Source of the DNA: Maliibacterium massiliense
Lineage (GTDB): Bacteria; Bacillota; Clostridia; Christensenellales; Maliibacteriaceae
Direction of reading: 5' to 3'
DNA: 64,000 nucleotides
NCBI RefSeq assembly: GCF_900604345.1
Contig: NZ_LR026983.1
Coordinates: forward strand, 1,674,001-1,738,000
The notes beneath the pieces were generated by a model, which saw nothing but the letters and a program-made list of their open reading frames with translations, ran no database searches and was not told the DNA's origin. This document shows positions 52,131-61,197 of this stretch, piece after piece. Each line of letters starts with the position of its first letter. The stretch's first letter is position 1. The position numbers and the translations under genes were made by a program.

Positions 52131-53381
52131 ATGGCAAAACGGGATAAAGACGACCTTCGCACGCCCAGCACCAGCCCGCTGTTCTTCTTCATCGCGCTGT
52201 TTGTGCTCTCAGGCTTTGCGCTGCTCGCCCTAAACGGCGAGGAGCTCGACCTGATGGCGCTGGGGCTGGGCATGATCGCGGTGGCGATGCTGCTGTTTCA
52301 ATACTTTATACTGCGGCGCTTTTTTCCGGACGTGGATGTGCCGGTGCTGGTGATCGCAAACGTGCTTGCATCGCTGGGGCTGCTGCTGCAGTACCGCCTC
52401 AACCCGGAGATCGCCATCAAGCAGATGGAGTGGTACGCCATCGGCATGGCCTGCATGTGCGTGGCCATCGTGCTGGTGCGCCGCATCCGCCACTGGGATA
52501 AGCTGGTCTACGGCTACATGGCCGCAGGCGTGGGCCTGCTGGGGCTTGCGGCGTTTTTCGGCAAGGTATCGGGCGGCTCGCGCAACTGGTTCGCCTTTGC
52601 GGGCATGAGCTTCCAGCCCTCAGAGTTTGTCAAGGTGCTGCTGGTGTTTATCCTGGCGAGCGTGCTCTCAAAAAAACGCGGCTTTTTGCGCCTGGCGCCG
52701 CTGGGTATATTCCTGGTGGCGTGCATGGGCCTGCTGCTGATCCAAAAGGACCTGGGCGCGGCGGTGCTGTATTTCCTCACCGCCATACTGCTGCTTGCGG
52801 TATCCACCAGCAACTGGCTGCTTGTGGGCACGGGCCTGGGCGTGGGCGCGCTGGGCGCGGTGGCCAGCTATAAGCTGTTCGACCACGTGCGCACGCGTGT
52901 GGAGATCTGGCAGAACCCCTGGGCCACGCCGGAGACGAGCGGCTACCAGATCGTGCAATCCCTCATCGCCATCGCCTCGGGCGGCCTGTTCGGCCTGGGT
53001 CTGGGCTGCGGCTCGCCCAAGCTCATCCCCGCCTACCACACCGACATGATCTTCGCGGTAATCTGCGAGGAGTTCGGGCAGGTGGTGGGCATCGTGGTGA
53101 TCCTGTTTTACGCGCTGCTGGTATGGCGCGGGGTGATCATCGCGCTGCGCGCCCACACCCGCTTTGACGCGCTGCTGGCCTTCGGCTGCGTGACCATGAT
53201 CGCGCTGCAGACGGTGCTGATCATCGGCGGCGTCATCAAGCTCATCCCGCTGACCGGCGTGACGCTGCCCTTTGTCAGCTACGGCGGCAGCTCGCTTGTC
53301 ACCAACCTGGTGCTCGCCGGCGTGCTGGAGGGCGTATCCATCAAAAACGCGGAGCTGGCCAGAGAGGAGCTGGGCCTATGA
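52131..53381 (+). CDS. FtsW/RodA/SpoVE-family (SEDS) peptidoglycan polymerase
   Basis: 416 residues with about ten membrane helices. The SEDS signatures are present: GSRNWFAFAGMSFQPSEFVK (near 148), LIQKDLGAAVL with the catalytic-type Asp, and GVTLPFVSYGGSSLVTNLV near the C-terminus. SEDS proteins polymerise glycan strands from lipid II together with a class B PBP. Whether it is FtsW, RodA or SpoVE cannot be settled from sequence. Its stop overlaps the PBP start in an ATGA. Confidence 0.93.
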   Translation: MAKRDKDDLRTPSTSPLFFFIALFVLSGFALLALNGEELDLMALGLGMIAVAMLLFQYFILRRFFPDVDVPVLVIANVLASLGLLLQYRLNPEIAIKQMEWYAIGMACMCVAIVLVRRIRHWDKLVYGYMAAGVGLLGLAAFFGKVSGGSRNWFAFAGMSFQPSEFVKVLLVFILASVLSKKRGFLRLAPLGIFLVACMGLLLIQKDLGAAVLYFLTAILLLAVSTSNWLLVGTGLGVGALGAVASYKLFDHVRTRVEIWQNPWATPETSGYQIVQSLIAIASGGLFGLGLGCGSPKLIPAYHTDMIFAVICEEFGQVVGIVVILFYALLVWRGVIIALRAHTRFDALLAFGCVTMIALQTVLIIGGVIKLIPLTGVTLPFVSYGGSSLVTNLVLAGVLEGVSIKNAELAREELGL

Positions 53382-54778
53382 ACCGGATGCTGAAAAATAT
53401 CAAGCGCGGCTCGGTGCTGCTGCTTGCGCTGTTCCTGGTGGTGATCGGCTATTTTTCCTACGCGGTGTACTTCTACGGCACCAAGTGGTTTTCCAGCCCC
53501 AACAACCCGCGCCTCAAGGCCGAGGAGAACAACATCATCATGGGTACGGTGTTCGACCGCAACGGGGAGAAAATGGCCTGGTCCACCGCCGTGGGCCAGC
53601 GCACCTACAGCGAGAACGCCGCGGTGCGCCTGGGCTCAGCGCATCTGCTGGGGGATAAGGAGGGCCTGACCACCGGCGGGGCGGAGAACACGTTCACCCG
53701 CTACCTGCTGGGCTTTGATATCAACACCGTGGAGCGCATCATCGAGACGTTCAAAAACCAGGAGCGCCGCGGCGAGGACGTGACGCTCACCGTGGACGCG
53801 GCGCTGCAGGCCGCCGGCTACAACGCCTTCGGTGGCAAGGCGGGCGCGGCGGTGGTGCTCAATTACAAGACCGGCGAGGTGCTTGCAAGCATCTCCTCGC
53901 CCACGTTCGACCCCAACACCCTCACCAAGGATCAGGCGGGAAGCCTGGCCGAGGGCACGCTGGTCAACCGGGCCACACAGGGCAAGTACCCGCCCGGCTC
54001 CACCTTTAAGCTGATCACGGCCACCGCCATGCTGGAGCATCCCGAGCTGGTGCCAAACGCCACCTACGACTGCAGCGGCCAGACCACCATCAACGGCCAG
54101 GTCATCCGCTGCTACAACAGCGAGCGGCACGGGCATCTGGATCTGGCCAGCGCCATCTCCAAATCCTGCAACGGCGCCTTTGCCACCTGGGCGCAGGGCC
54201 TGGGCATGGACGTGATGATGCAGACGGCGGAAAAATACGGCTTCAATGATGAGTTCCTCTTTAAGGACTGCACGGTATACGATAGCCAGTTCGCCGCCAT
54301 GCAGACGCCCAACGACCTTGCCTGGGCGGCAGTGGGCCAGTACAAAACGCTGATGAGCCCCATGCACGCCTGCATGATCGCCGCCTCCATCGCAAACGAC
54401 GGCGTGATGATGGAGCCCCGTCTGCTGGACCATGTGACCAGCACATCGGGCCGCACGCACGCCAAAGGCAGCGAGCGGGTGTACAAGACCGTCACCGACG
54501 CGGGCACTGCCAACCAGATCACCGAGATGATGCGCCTGGGTGTGGAATCGGGCACGGCGCGCGGCGCGGGCATCGCGGGCGTCAAGGTGTGCGGCAAGAC
54601 GGGCACCGCCGAGGTGGGCGAGGGCATCACCCCGCACGGGTGGTTTGTGGGCTTTATCGACGATGCGTCCGCCCCCTACGCCGTGGCGGTGGTGGTGGAC
54701 AACGGCGGCACGGGCAATTCCGCCGCCGCGCCCATCGCCAAGGCCCTGCTGCAGAAATGCCTGGAAGTGAAGCCCTGA
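53378..54778 (+). CDS. Class B penicillin-binding protein (transpeptidase)
   Basis: 466 residues, short for a class B PBP. An N-terminal membrane helix (about 11-31) is followed by a small dimerisation region and the transpeptidase domain. The active-site motifs are Ser208-x-x-Lys (STFK), Ser263-x-Asn265 (SCN) and Lys407-Thr-Gly. It cross-links peptidoglycan as partner of the SEDS protein. The FHA-SEDS-PBP order resembles the fhaB-rodA-pbpA cluster of Actinobacteria. Confidence 0.94.
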   Translation: MNRMLKNIKRGSVLLLALFLVVIGYFSYAVYFYGTKWFSSPNNPRLKAEENNIIMGTVFDRNGEKMAWSTAVGQRTYSENAAVRLGSAHLLGDKEGLTTGGAENTFTRYLLGFDINTVERIIETFKNQERRGEDVTLTVDAALQAAGYNAFGGKAGAAVVLNYKTGEVLASISSPTFDPNTLTKDQAGSLAEGTLVNRATQGKYPPGSTFKLITATAMLEHPELVPNATYDCSGQTTINGQVIRCYNSERHGHLDLASAISKSCNGAFATWAQGLGMDVMMQTAEKYGFNDEFLFKDCTVYDSQFAAMQTPNDLAWAAVGQYKTLMSPMHACMIAASIANDGVMMEPRLLDHVTSTSGRTHAKGSERVYKTVTDAGTANQITEMMRLGVESGTARGAGIAGVKVCGKTGTAEVGEGITPHGWFVGFIDDASAPYAVAVVVDNGGTGNSAAAPIAKALLQKCLEVKP

Positions 54779-54810
54779 TGCTGGATAAAGCATGCAAAAT
54801 ACAGTATGAT

Positions 54811-54850
54811 AAAAGATGGGCAGAGGCGCGCGCGCCTGGCCCATCTTTTT
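54811..54850 (+). terminator. Terminator after the PBP gene
   Basis: AAAAGATGGGC (54811-54821) pairs with GCCCATCTTTT (54839-54849) with an inner GC stem, then T. A weak promoter-like TGGATA-17-TATGAT (54782-54810) ends at its foot. Confidence 0.85.
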
Positions 54851-54884
54851 ACGCACACAGGCGAAGGAGGCTTACAGATCGCCT

Positions 54885-56714
54885 ATGACCAATCTGGAAC
54901 AAAAACTCAGCGCCCTGCCCGATACCAGCGGGGTGTATATCATGCGCGATGCATCCGGCGAGGTCATCTACGTGGGCAAGGCCATCTCGCTCAAGCGCCG
55001 GGTGCGCCAGTATTTCCAATCGGCGCGCAACCACGCGCCCAAGGTGCGGGCCATGGTGGCGCACGTGGCGGATTTTGATATTTTGCTGACCCAAAACGAG
55101 CTTGAGGCGCTGGTGCTGGAGTGCAACCTCATCAAGCAGTACAAGCCCCACTACAACATCCTGCTCAAGGACGACAAACACTACCCCTACGTGCGCGTCA
55201 ACCTCAAGGAGGCGTTTCCGCGCGTGGAGGTGGTGCGCCGCGTGGCGCACGACGGCGCGCAGTACTTCGGTCCCTTTAGGGCTGCGCACAGCGTGCGTGA
55301 GGTGGTGGAGACGCTGCGGCGCATCTTCCCTTTGCGCACCTGCAAGCGGGACCTGCCCGCCGCCATCGGCAGGGAGCGCCCCTGCCTCAACTACCAGATC
55401 GGCCGGTGTATGGCTCCCTGCCAGGGAGGCGTGAGCCAGAGCGAGTACCACGCCATGATGCAGCGGGTGTGCGCCTTCCTCTCGGGCAAGCACGAGGAGC
55501 TGCTGCGCGATTTACAGCAGCAGATGCAGGCTGCCTCGGCCGCCCTAGCCTTTGAAAAGGCGGCCCGCTTTCGCGACCAGATGCAGGCGGTGGAGCGCAT
55601 CATCCAGCACCAGCAGGCCATCGACGTGGAGGGCTCCCAGCGCGATATCATCGGCCTTGCGCCGGGTGGGGGACGCTGCGTGGTGCAGGTGCTCTTCATG
55701 CGCCGCGGCAAGATCGTGCAGGCGGAGACGTCCACCATGGAGCAGGCCGAGGACGAGCAGGCGGCGGATATCCTCGCCTCCTTTTTGCTGCAGTATTATG
55801 GCGGGCACGATGTGCGGGCGCGCGAAATCCTGCTGCCCATGGATGTGCCGGATATGGACATCCTCGCAGAACTGCTCAGCGAGCGGGCGGGCCGAAAGGT
55901 GCATATCCTGGTGCCCAGGCGCGGGGAGAAGCGCAAATTGGTGGAGATGGCCGAGCGCAACGCGCTGCAGACCCGTATGCGCCAGGAGAAAAAGCGCGAG
56001 CAGGCCAGCGCGCGCACCCAGGGCGCCATCGCGGAGCTCGCCGCGGTGGTGGGCCTGGCCGAGCCGCCCCAGCGCATGGAGTGCTACGATATCTCCAACA
56101 CCCAGGGCGTCTACTCGGTGGCGTCCATGGTGGTGTTTGAAGGGGGAAAGCCCGCGAAAAAAGAATACCGCCGCTTTCGCATCAAGACAGTGGAGGGCGC
56201 AAACGACTTTGCCTCCCTGGCCGAGACGCTTACCCGCCGCTACAAGCGGCTGCTGGCGGGGGATGAGGGCTTCGGCGCGCGGCCCGATCTGATCGTGATC
56301 GACGGCGGGCGCGAGCAGCTGCGCGCGGTCAAGGAGGCGCTCGACGCGCTGGGGTGCGACATCCCCCTGTGCAGCCTGGCCAAGCGCTACGAGGAGATCT
56401 ACCTGCCCGATCGGGAGCAGCCGGTGCGTCTGCCCCACACCACCATGGCGCTGCAGCTGATGCAGCGCATCCGCGATGAGGCGCACCGCTTTGCCATCAC
56501 CTACCACCGCTCCCTGCGCTCCAAGGGCTCGCTTGCAAGCGTGCTGGAGGAGATTCCGGGCATCGGCCCCAAGCGCAGGAGCGCCCTGTTGCGCACGCTG
56601 GGCAGCGCCTCCCAGATCGCCCAGGCCAGCTTGGAGGAGATCGAAGCCGTGCCCGGCATGACGCGCGCCGCCGCGGAGGCCGTCTACAGCGCCATGCACC
56701 AGGAAAAAGCGTAA
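54885..56714 (+). CDS. uvrC: Excinuclease ABC subunit C
   Basis: 609 residues, the usual UvrC length. The GIY-YIG nuclease domain is at the start (TSGVYIMRDASGEVIYVGKA, about 15-35). A UvrB-binding UVR motif lies near 205-235, the RNase H-like second nuclease near 380-520 (ECYDISNTQG, VIDGGREQL) and a helix-hairpin-helix pair at the end (IPGIGPKRRSALL). It makes both incisions in nucleotide excision repair. AAGGAGG is 14 bases before the ATG, slightly far. Confidence 0.96.
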   Translation: MTNLEQKLSALPDTSGVYIMRDASGEVIYVGKAISLKRRVRQYFQSARNHAPKVRAMVAHVADFDILLTQNELEALVLECNLIKQYKPHYNILLKDDKHYPYVRVNLKEAFPRVEVVRRVAHDGAQYFGPFRAAHSVREVVETLRRIFPLRTCKRDLPAAIGRERPCLNYQIGRCMAPCQGGVSQSEYHAMMQRVCAFLSGKHEELLRDLQQQMQAASAALAFEKAARFRDQMQAVERIIQHQQAIDVEGSQRDIIGLAPGGGRCVVQVLFMRRGKIVQAETSTMEQAEDEQAADILASFLLQYYGGHDVRAREILLPMDVPDMDILAELLSERAGRKVHILVPRRGEKRKLVEMAERNALQTRMRQEKKREQASARTQGAIAELAAVVGLAEPPQRMECYDISNTQGVYSVASMVVFEGGKPAKKEYRRFRIKTVEGANDFASLAETLTRRYKRLLAGDEGFGARPDLIVIDGGREQLRAVKEALDALGCDIPLCSLAKRYEEIYLPDREQPVRLPHTTMALQLMQRIRDEAHRFAITYHRSLRSKGSLASVLEEIPGIGPKRRSALLRTLGSASQIAQASLEEIEAVPGMTRAAAEAVYSAMHQEKA

Positions 56715-56719
56715 ACGCC

Positions 56720-56749
56720 TTGTCAGGGCGGCCGTGAGGCCACTATAAT
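56720..56749 (+). promoter_or_regulatory. Sigma-A-type promoter for the HAD gene
   Basis: TTGTCA (56720-56725), 18-base spacer, TATAAT (56744-56749). Confidence 0.7.
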
Positions 56750-56791
56750 AAAGATGATCTGGTCATCAAAAACGAGGGGGAACCAATCAGC

Positions 56792-57595
56792 ATGGCTTAC
56801 CGTTTCATTGCATTTGATTTGGACGACACAGCGCTGCACGACGACCGCACGCTCAGCCAGCGCCTTAAAGAGGCTGTGGCGCGCGCCACGGCAAAGGGCG
56901 CGATGGTCACCATCTCTTCCGGGCGCATCTTCCGCTCCACCAAGCGCTACTCGGATTTTCTCGATCTGGATACACCGGTGATGAACTGCCAGGGCGCCAC
57001 CATCACCAGCGCGCGCACGGGCGAGGTGCTGCACAACTGCCCCGTGCCCATGGATCTGGCGCAGGAGGTTATCGCCTTTTTGCGGGCGCGTGACCATTAC
57101 GTGCAGGTCAATATGCCTGATCGCTTTATCTACGATACGCCCTGCAAGTGGAGCGAGAGCTACGCCCAGCTCAACGGCTTTGAGGGGGTGCGCGTGCAGG
57201 ATCTGGCCCGGGATATCCGGGAGGCGCCCACCAAACTGCTGGGCATGGCCGAGCCGGAGGTGACGCTGGCGCGCCTGGAGGAGGCGCGGGCGCACTTTGT
57301 GGGCCGGCTGGAGGTCAGCATCTCCAAGCCCACCCTGCTTGAGTTTACCCATCCCTCCGCCACCAAGGGCAACGCCCTGGCCTGGATCGGGGAACGCTAC
57401 GGCATCGGGCGCGAGGAGATGATCGCGGTGGGCGACAGCTACAACGACCTGCCCATGATCGAGTACGCGGGCCTGGGCGTGGCGGTGGACAACGCGCGCG
57501 ACGTTGTCAAGGAGCGCGCCGACTACATCGCGCCCTCCAACAACAACGACGGCGTGGCCTACGTGATTGAAAAATTCATCCTGGGCGAAGAATAA
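56792..57595 (+). CDS. Cof-type HAD-superfamily phosphatase
   Basis: 267 residues. The nucleophile motif DLDDTALHD is at residues 9-17 and motif IV GDSYNDLPMIEYAG near 214. A C2 cap lies between them (about 85-190). Cof-type enzymes act on sugar phosphates, flavin mononucleotide or pyridoxal phosphate; the substrate is not clear. GAGGGGG precedes the ATG. It stands between uvrC and hprK with its own promoter. Confidence 0.9.
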   Translation: MAYRFIAFDLDDTALHDDRTLSQRLKEAVARATAKGAMVTISSGRIFRSTKRYSDFLDLDTPVMNCQGATITSARTGEVLHNCPVPMDLAQEVIAFLRARDHYVQVNMPDRFIYDTPCKWSESYAQLNGFEGVRVQDLARDIREAPTKLLGMAEPEVTLARLEEARAHFVGRLEVSISKPTLLEFTHPSATKGNALAWIGERYGIGREEMIAVGDSYNDLPMIEYAGLGVAVDNARDVVKERADYIAPSNNNDGVAYVIEKFILGEE

Positions 57596-57808
57596 ACAGG
57601 AAGCGCAAAAAGAAGCGGCACAAGGGGATCACTGCGCCTTCCCCAGCAGGGGATGCGGGCCATGCGCGTAAAGACCGTGCCTGCGCAAAACGTGCCGCGG
57701 CGCGGTGCGCTTCACGGCAAAAGCATGGATGCGGCATGCCGCCTGCCCCAGGCAGCGCATGTGCGCCGCATCCGACCGCGGGCGCGCCGGTGGAGAAAGG
57801 AGCTTCTT

Positions 57809-58744
57809 TTGACGGAAATCATCAAGGTTGCGGATTTTGCCAAGCGGTTCCGCCTGCGCGTGCTGTGCGAGGCGGATGGGGAGATGGCCTTCTCGGTCAG
57901 CGACATCAACCGCCCGGGGCTGCAATTTGCGGGGTTCTTCGCCTACTTCCCCTCCGAGCGCCTGCAGGTGCTGGGCAGAAGCGAACTGACCTACCTCGCC
58001 ACCCTGCCCGACGAGCTACAGCAGCAGCGCATCGCCAAGCTCATGTCCTATCCCATGACGGGCGTGGTGGTGTGCCGCAACATGCAGGTGCCCGATGTGC
58101 TGCTCACCGAGGCGCAAAAGCAGGGCTGCCCGGTGTTTGTCAGCCAGGATAAGACATCCCAGTTCATCCAGCGCGCAGGGCAGTACCTCAACCTGTTGCT
58201 CGCCCCGCGCCAGACCATCCACGCGGGCCTTGTGGATATCAACGGCCTGGGCGTGCTGCTGCTGGGGGATTCGGGCATCGGCAAGAGCGAGACGGTACTG
58301 GAGCTGGTGCGCAACGGCCACCGCATGGTGTCCGACGACGCGGTGGAGCTGGTGCGCATGGCCAACAACACCCTGATGGGGCGCGCGCCCCACATCATCC
58401 GCGATATGATGGAGATCCGCGGCCTGGGCATTGTGGACGTGCGCCGCATGTACGGCATCGGCGCGGTGATGGATGCCAAAACGGTGGATTTTGTCGCACG
58501 GCTGGAGCGCAGCGACAGCGCCGATACCGGCTACGACCGCCTGGGCGAGGAACGGGAATACTTTAAGATACTGGATATCAGGCTGCCGCAGCTCACCATT
58601 CCGGTGGCGCCGGGGCGCAACATCGCCTCCATCGTAGAGGTGGCGGCGCGGCATATGCGCCTGCAGTTTATGGGTTTTTCCGCGGTGCGCGAGGTGGACG
58701 AGCGGCTGATGGCCGAGCGTGCGCGGGAGGATGCGCAGCGCTAA
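57809..58744 (+). CDS. hprK: HPr kinase/phosphorylase
   Basis: 311 residues from TTG 57809, with AAAGGAG 6 bases upstream; this gives exactly the family length, while the longer frame from 57653 has no homologous extension. Walker A GDSGIGKS is at 153-160, with the catalytic His in TIHAGLVDI, HRMVSDDAVE and the family signature MEIRGLGIVDV. It phosphorylates and dephosphorylates Ser46 of HPr and so controls carbon catabolite repression. A ROK glucokinase gene follows after 25 bases. Confidence 0.95.
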   Translation: MTEIIKVADFAKRFRLRVLCEADGEMAFSVSDINRPGLQFAGFFAYFPSERLQVLGRSELTYLATLPDELQQQRIAKLMSYPMTGVVVCRNMQVPDVLLTEAQKQGCPVFVSQDKTSQFIQRAGQYLNLLLAPRQTIHAGLVDINGLGVLLLGDSGIGKSETVLELVRNGHRMVSDDAVELVRMANNTLMGRAPHIIRDMMEIRGLGIVDVRRMYGIGAVMDAKTVDFVARLERSDSADTGYDRLGEEREYFKILDIRLPQLTIPVAPGRNIASIVEVAARHMRLQFMGFSAVREVDERLMAERAREDAQR

Positions 58745-58769
58745 TCATGCCGTAAGGAGGCACAGCTTT

Positions 58770-59729
58770 ATGTTGACCATTGGTATGGACGTGGGGGGCA
58801 CCAATCTGCCGGTAGGCATTGTGGAGCGCGAGACGCGCAAGCTGCTTGTCAAGGACAGCTTCCCGCGCACGCCGGGCATCGCGCCGGTAGAGGCGCTGGG
58901 CAAAATGTGCGCGCTTGCCCGCGCGCTGGTGGCGCGCATCGGCCGCACCATGGACGAGGTTGCCTACGTGGGCATCGGGCTGCCCGGGGTGATGGACCCG
59001 CGTTCGGGCGTGCTCAAATACGCCAACAACCTGGGGGAGGCCTGGCAGGACTTTCCCGTCAAGGCGTTTCTGGAGGAACGCCTAGGCTGCCCGGCGCACA
59101 TGGACAACGACGCCAACGCCGCGGCGTGGGCGGAGTACTTGATGGGCGCCTGCAAAGACGCGCGCGACGCGGTGATGCTCACGCTGGGCACGGGCCTGGG
59201 CGGGGCGATCATCCTGGACGGTAGGCGGCTGATGGGCAGGCACTTTGTCGGCGGCGAGGTGGGCCACATGATCCTGGTGGCAGACGGCGAGCGCTGCGCA
59301 TGCGGCAACCGCGGCTGCGCCGAGCAGTATACGAGCGCCACGGCGTTAATCCGCTGGGGGCGCGAGATGATGGCCCAGCACAGCGAGAGCATGCTGCACC
59401 AAAAGACGCACGGGGATATGCGCCGGCTGAGCGCCAAGGATGTGGTGGATTGCGCCAAGGCGGGGGATACGGCCGCCCTGGTGGTCTTTGAGCGCTACGT
59501 GCACTACCTGGCGCTGTTTTGCGTCTCCATCGTCAACAGCATCGATCCGGAGGTGATCGTGCTGGGGGGCGGCGTGTCGCTGGCGGGGGATTTCCTGCTG
59601 GAGGCGGTTCGGCGCGAGACGGCGCGCTATATTATCTATAAATCCATGCCCTACGCCCAAATCGAGCTGGCGGTGCTGGGCAGCGACGCAGGTGTTTTGG
59701 GCGCGGCGCTGCTGGGCGAGGAGGGCTGA
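58770..59729 (+). CDS. glcK: ROK-family glucokinase
   Basis: 319 residues from ATG 58770, with AAGGAGG about 10 bases upstream. DVGGTNLPVGIV (8-19) binds ATP phosphates and CACGNRGCAEQ is the ROK zinc-binding signature. HMDNDANAAAWAEY and GTGLGGAII carry the sugar and catalytic residues. There is no N-terminal helix-turn-helix, so it is an enzyme rather than a repressor. It probably phosphorylates glucose; other hexoses remain possible. Confidence 0.88.
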   Translation: MLTIGMDVGGTNLPVGIVERETRKLLVKDSFPRTPGIAPVEALGKMCALARALVARIGRTMDEVAYVGIGLPGVMDPRSGVLKYANNLGEAWQDFPVKAFLEERLGCPAHMDNDANAAAWAEYLMGACKDARDAVMLTLGTGLGGAIILDGRRLMGRHFVGGEVGHMILVADGERCACGNRGCAEQYTSATALIRWGREMMAQHSESMLHQKTHGDMRRLSAKDVVDCAKAGDTAALVVFERYVHYLALFCVSIVNSIDPEVIVLGGGVSLAGDFLLEAVRRETARYIIYKSMPYAQIELAVLGSDAGVLGAALLGEEG

Positions 59730-59755
59730 CGCACAGACGCTGCTGGAAGCGGCAA

Positions 59756-59794
59756 GGCTGCATGCGCAAACAGATGCGCGTGCGGCCCTTTTTT
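59756..59794 (+). terminator. Terminator after glcK
   Basis: A 12-bp stem with two G-U pairs (59756-59767 with 59776-59787), then CTTTTTT. Confidence 0.8.
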
Positions 59795-59846
59795 GCATAT
59801 TGCGCGCACCTCTGCCCATAGACTGGTGTTATAAGGAGGTGGGCGC

Positions 59847-61040
59847 TTGAAGAGACGAAGGACGATACGCGTCATCGCGGGCGTGCTGGTCTGCCTGCTG
59901 GCGATCGGGCTGCCGTTCTTTGGCCGTGCGCCCAAACCGGAGCGTCCACACGCCCCCACGCAGTCGCCGCCTGATTGGGTGGGGGTACTCACGCTGCACG
60001 TGTTGCCCGGTGCGGATGTGGGCGCGGGCAGCCGTGCGCGCTGGCTGCAGCGGCGTGCCCAGGAATTTGAGCAGGCAAACCCCGGCGTGTTTATCGAGGT
60101 GCGCACGCTGACAAGCACGCAGTGCGGCCTGTATTACGGCGCGCAGGCCATGGACCCGCCCGCCGCGGAGCTGGTGGCCTTCAGCACAGGTACGCTGGAG
60201 CAGGCGCCCTTTCTGCAGCCGCTGGGCGTGCTGCCCGATACCCTGCCGACGGCACTGGCGCAGTCGGGCGTCACGGGGGGCGTGACGGTGGGTGTGCCCT
60301 ACATGCGCGCGGGTTACGCGCTGCTCATCAACAAGGCGGCGTGGAACGCCGCGCAGGTGCCCGACGCGCAAAGCTGGAGTGCGGCCCAGATGGACGAGGC
60401 GCTGCAGAAGCTGGGGCAGGTCAACCTCTCGGGCCGCAAGAAGGATGGCAACCTGATCCCGCTGGTGGCCAGCGCCGATACCTGGGATAACGGCGCCTCG
60501 GCGCTCGCGCTGCGCCTGGGGTCAGCCTCCCTACAGACGCCCGTGGTGGTCAAGACGGCGCGCGAGGCGTGGGAGCTTTTCTACACCCAAAAGGCCGCGG
60601 CCATCGTGGCCACGCCCTACGTGCTCTACCGTATGCGCGCGCTGTACAATGCGGAAAAAGGGTTTGAGACGCTCGCCATGCCCCTTGCCGGCGACGGCCC
60701 CGTGCTGGCAGACCAGGTGCACTACATCGGCCTGACCAGCCGCGCCCAGGGCCAGGCGCAGCAGGCCGCCAGGCGGTTTATCTCCTTTTTGCTGGAGGAA
60801 GAGCAGCAGCAAAAGAGCGTGCAGGTGGGCATGCTGCCCGCCGTGGACGCCTTTGCGGACCTCTATCCCGACAATCCCGCCATGGCCTGCCTGCAGGCCT
60901 CCCAACAGGGTGCGCTGTGCGTGCCGGGCGCCTTTGTATGGGCCAAGAAGCGCACCCAGAGCGGTGCGCTGGCCGCCGCTGCCGCCGGGGGGGACGCGGA
61001 GGCAAAGCGCGCGCTGCGCGCCCTTTTTGGCGGCCCGTAG
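59847..61040 (+). CDS. Orphan membrane-anchored solute-binding-like protein
   Basis: 397 residues from TTG 59847, with AAGGAGG 7 bases upstream. A basic start and one hydrophobic helix (about 8-26) have no lipobox Cys, so it is anchored as a transmembrane protein or secreted. The rest resembles family 1 extracellular sugar-binding proteins (WLQRRAQEFEQANPGVFIEV, VGVPYMRAGYALLINKAAW, ARRFISFLLEEEQQ). No ABC permease or ATPase is nearby. It may be a sensor or scaffold rather than a transport component. An uncharacterised role is likely. Confidence 0.75.
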   Translation: MKRRRTIRVIAGVLVCLLAIGLPFFGRAPKPERPHAPTQSPPDWVGVLTLHVLPGADVGAGSRARWLQRRAQEFEQANPGVFIEVRTLTSTQCGLYYGAQAMDPPAAELVAFSTGTLEQAPFLQPLGVLPDTLPTALAQSGVTGGVTVGVPYMRAGYALLINKAAWNAAQVPDAQSWSAAQMDEALQKLGQVNLSGRKKDGNLIPLVASADTWDNGASALALRLGSASLQTPVVVKTAREAWELFYTQKAAAIVATPYVLYRMRALYNAEKGFETLAMPLAGDGPVLADQVHYIGLTSRAQGQAQQAARRFISFLLEEEQQQKSVQVGMLPAVDAFADLYPDNPAMACLQASQQGALCVPGAFVWAKKRTQSGALAAAAAGGDAEAKRALRALFGGP

Positions 61041-61043
61041 CGT

Positions 61044-61072
61044 TTGCGCATGCGGGCAGAATGTTGTATCAT
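61044..61072 (+). promoter_or_regulatory. Candidate promoter for the murB operon
   Basis: TTGCGC (61044-61049), 17-base spacer, TATCAT (61067-61072). A GCTTTCC/GGAAAGC hairpin (61081-61099) follows in the leader. Confidence 0.45.
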
Positions 61073-61197
61073 AAAACCACGCTTTCCCATGCGGAAAGCA
61101 GCGTCACACGCTCGTGCGCTGCGGACGGGGCATTGCGCTTTGCGCATGCTTTTCTGCGGGGCGCACCGAGGATGAGGATGAAAGGGTTAAAGCATAG

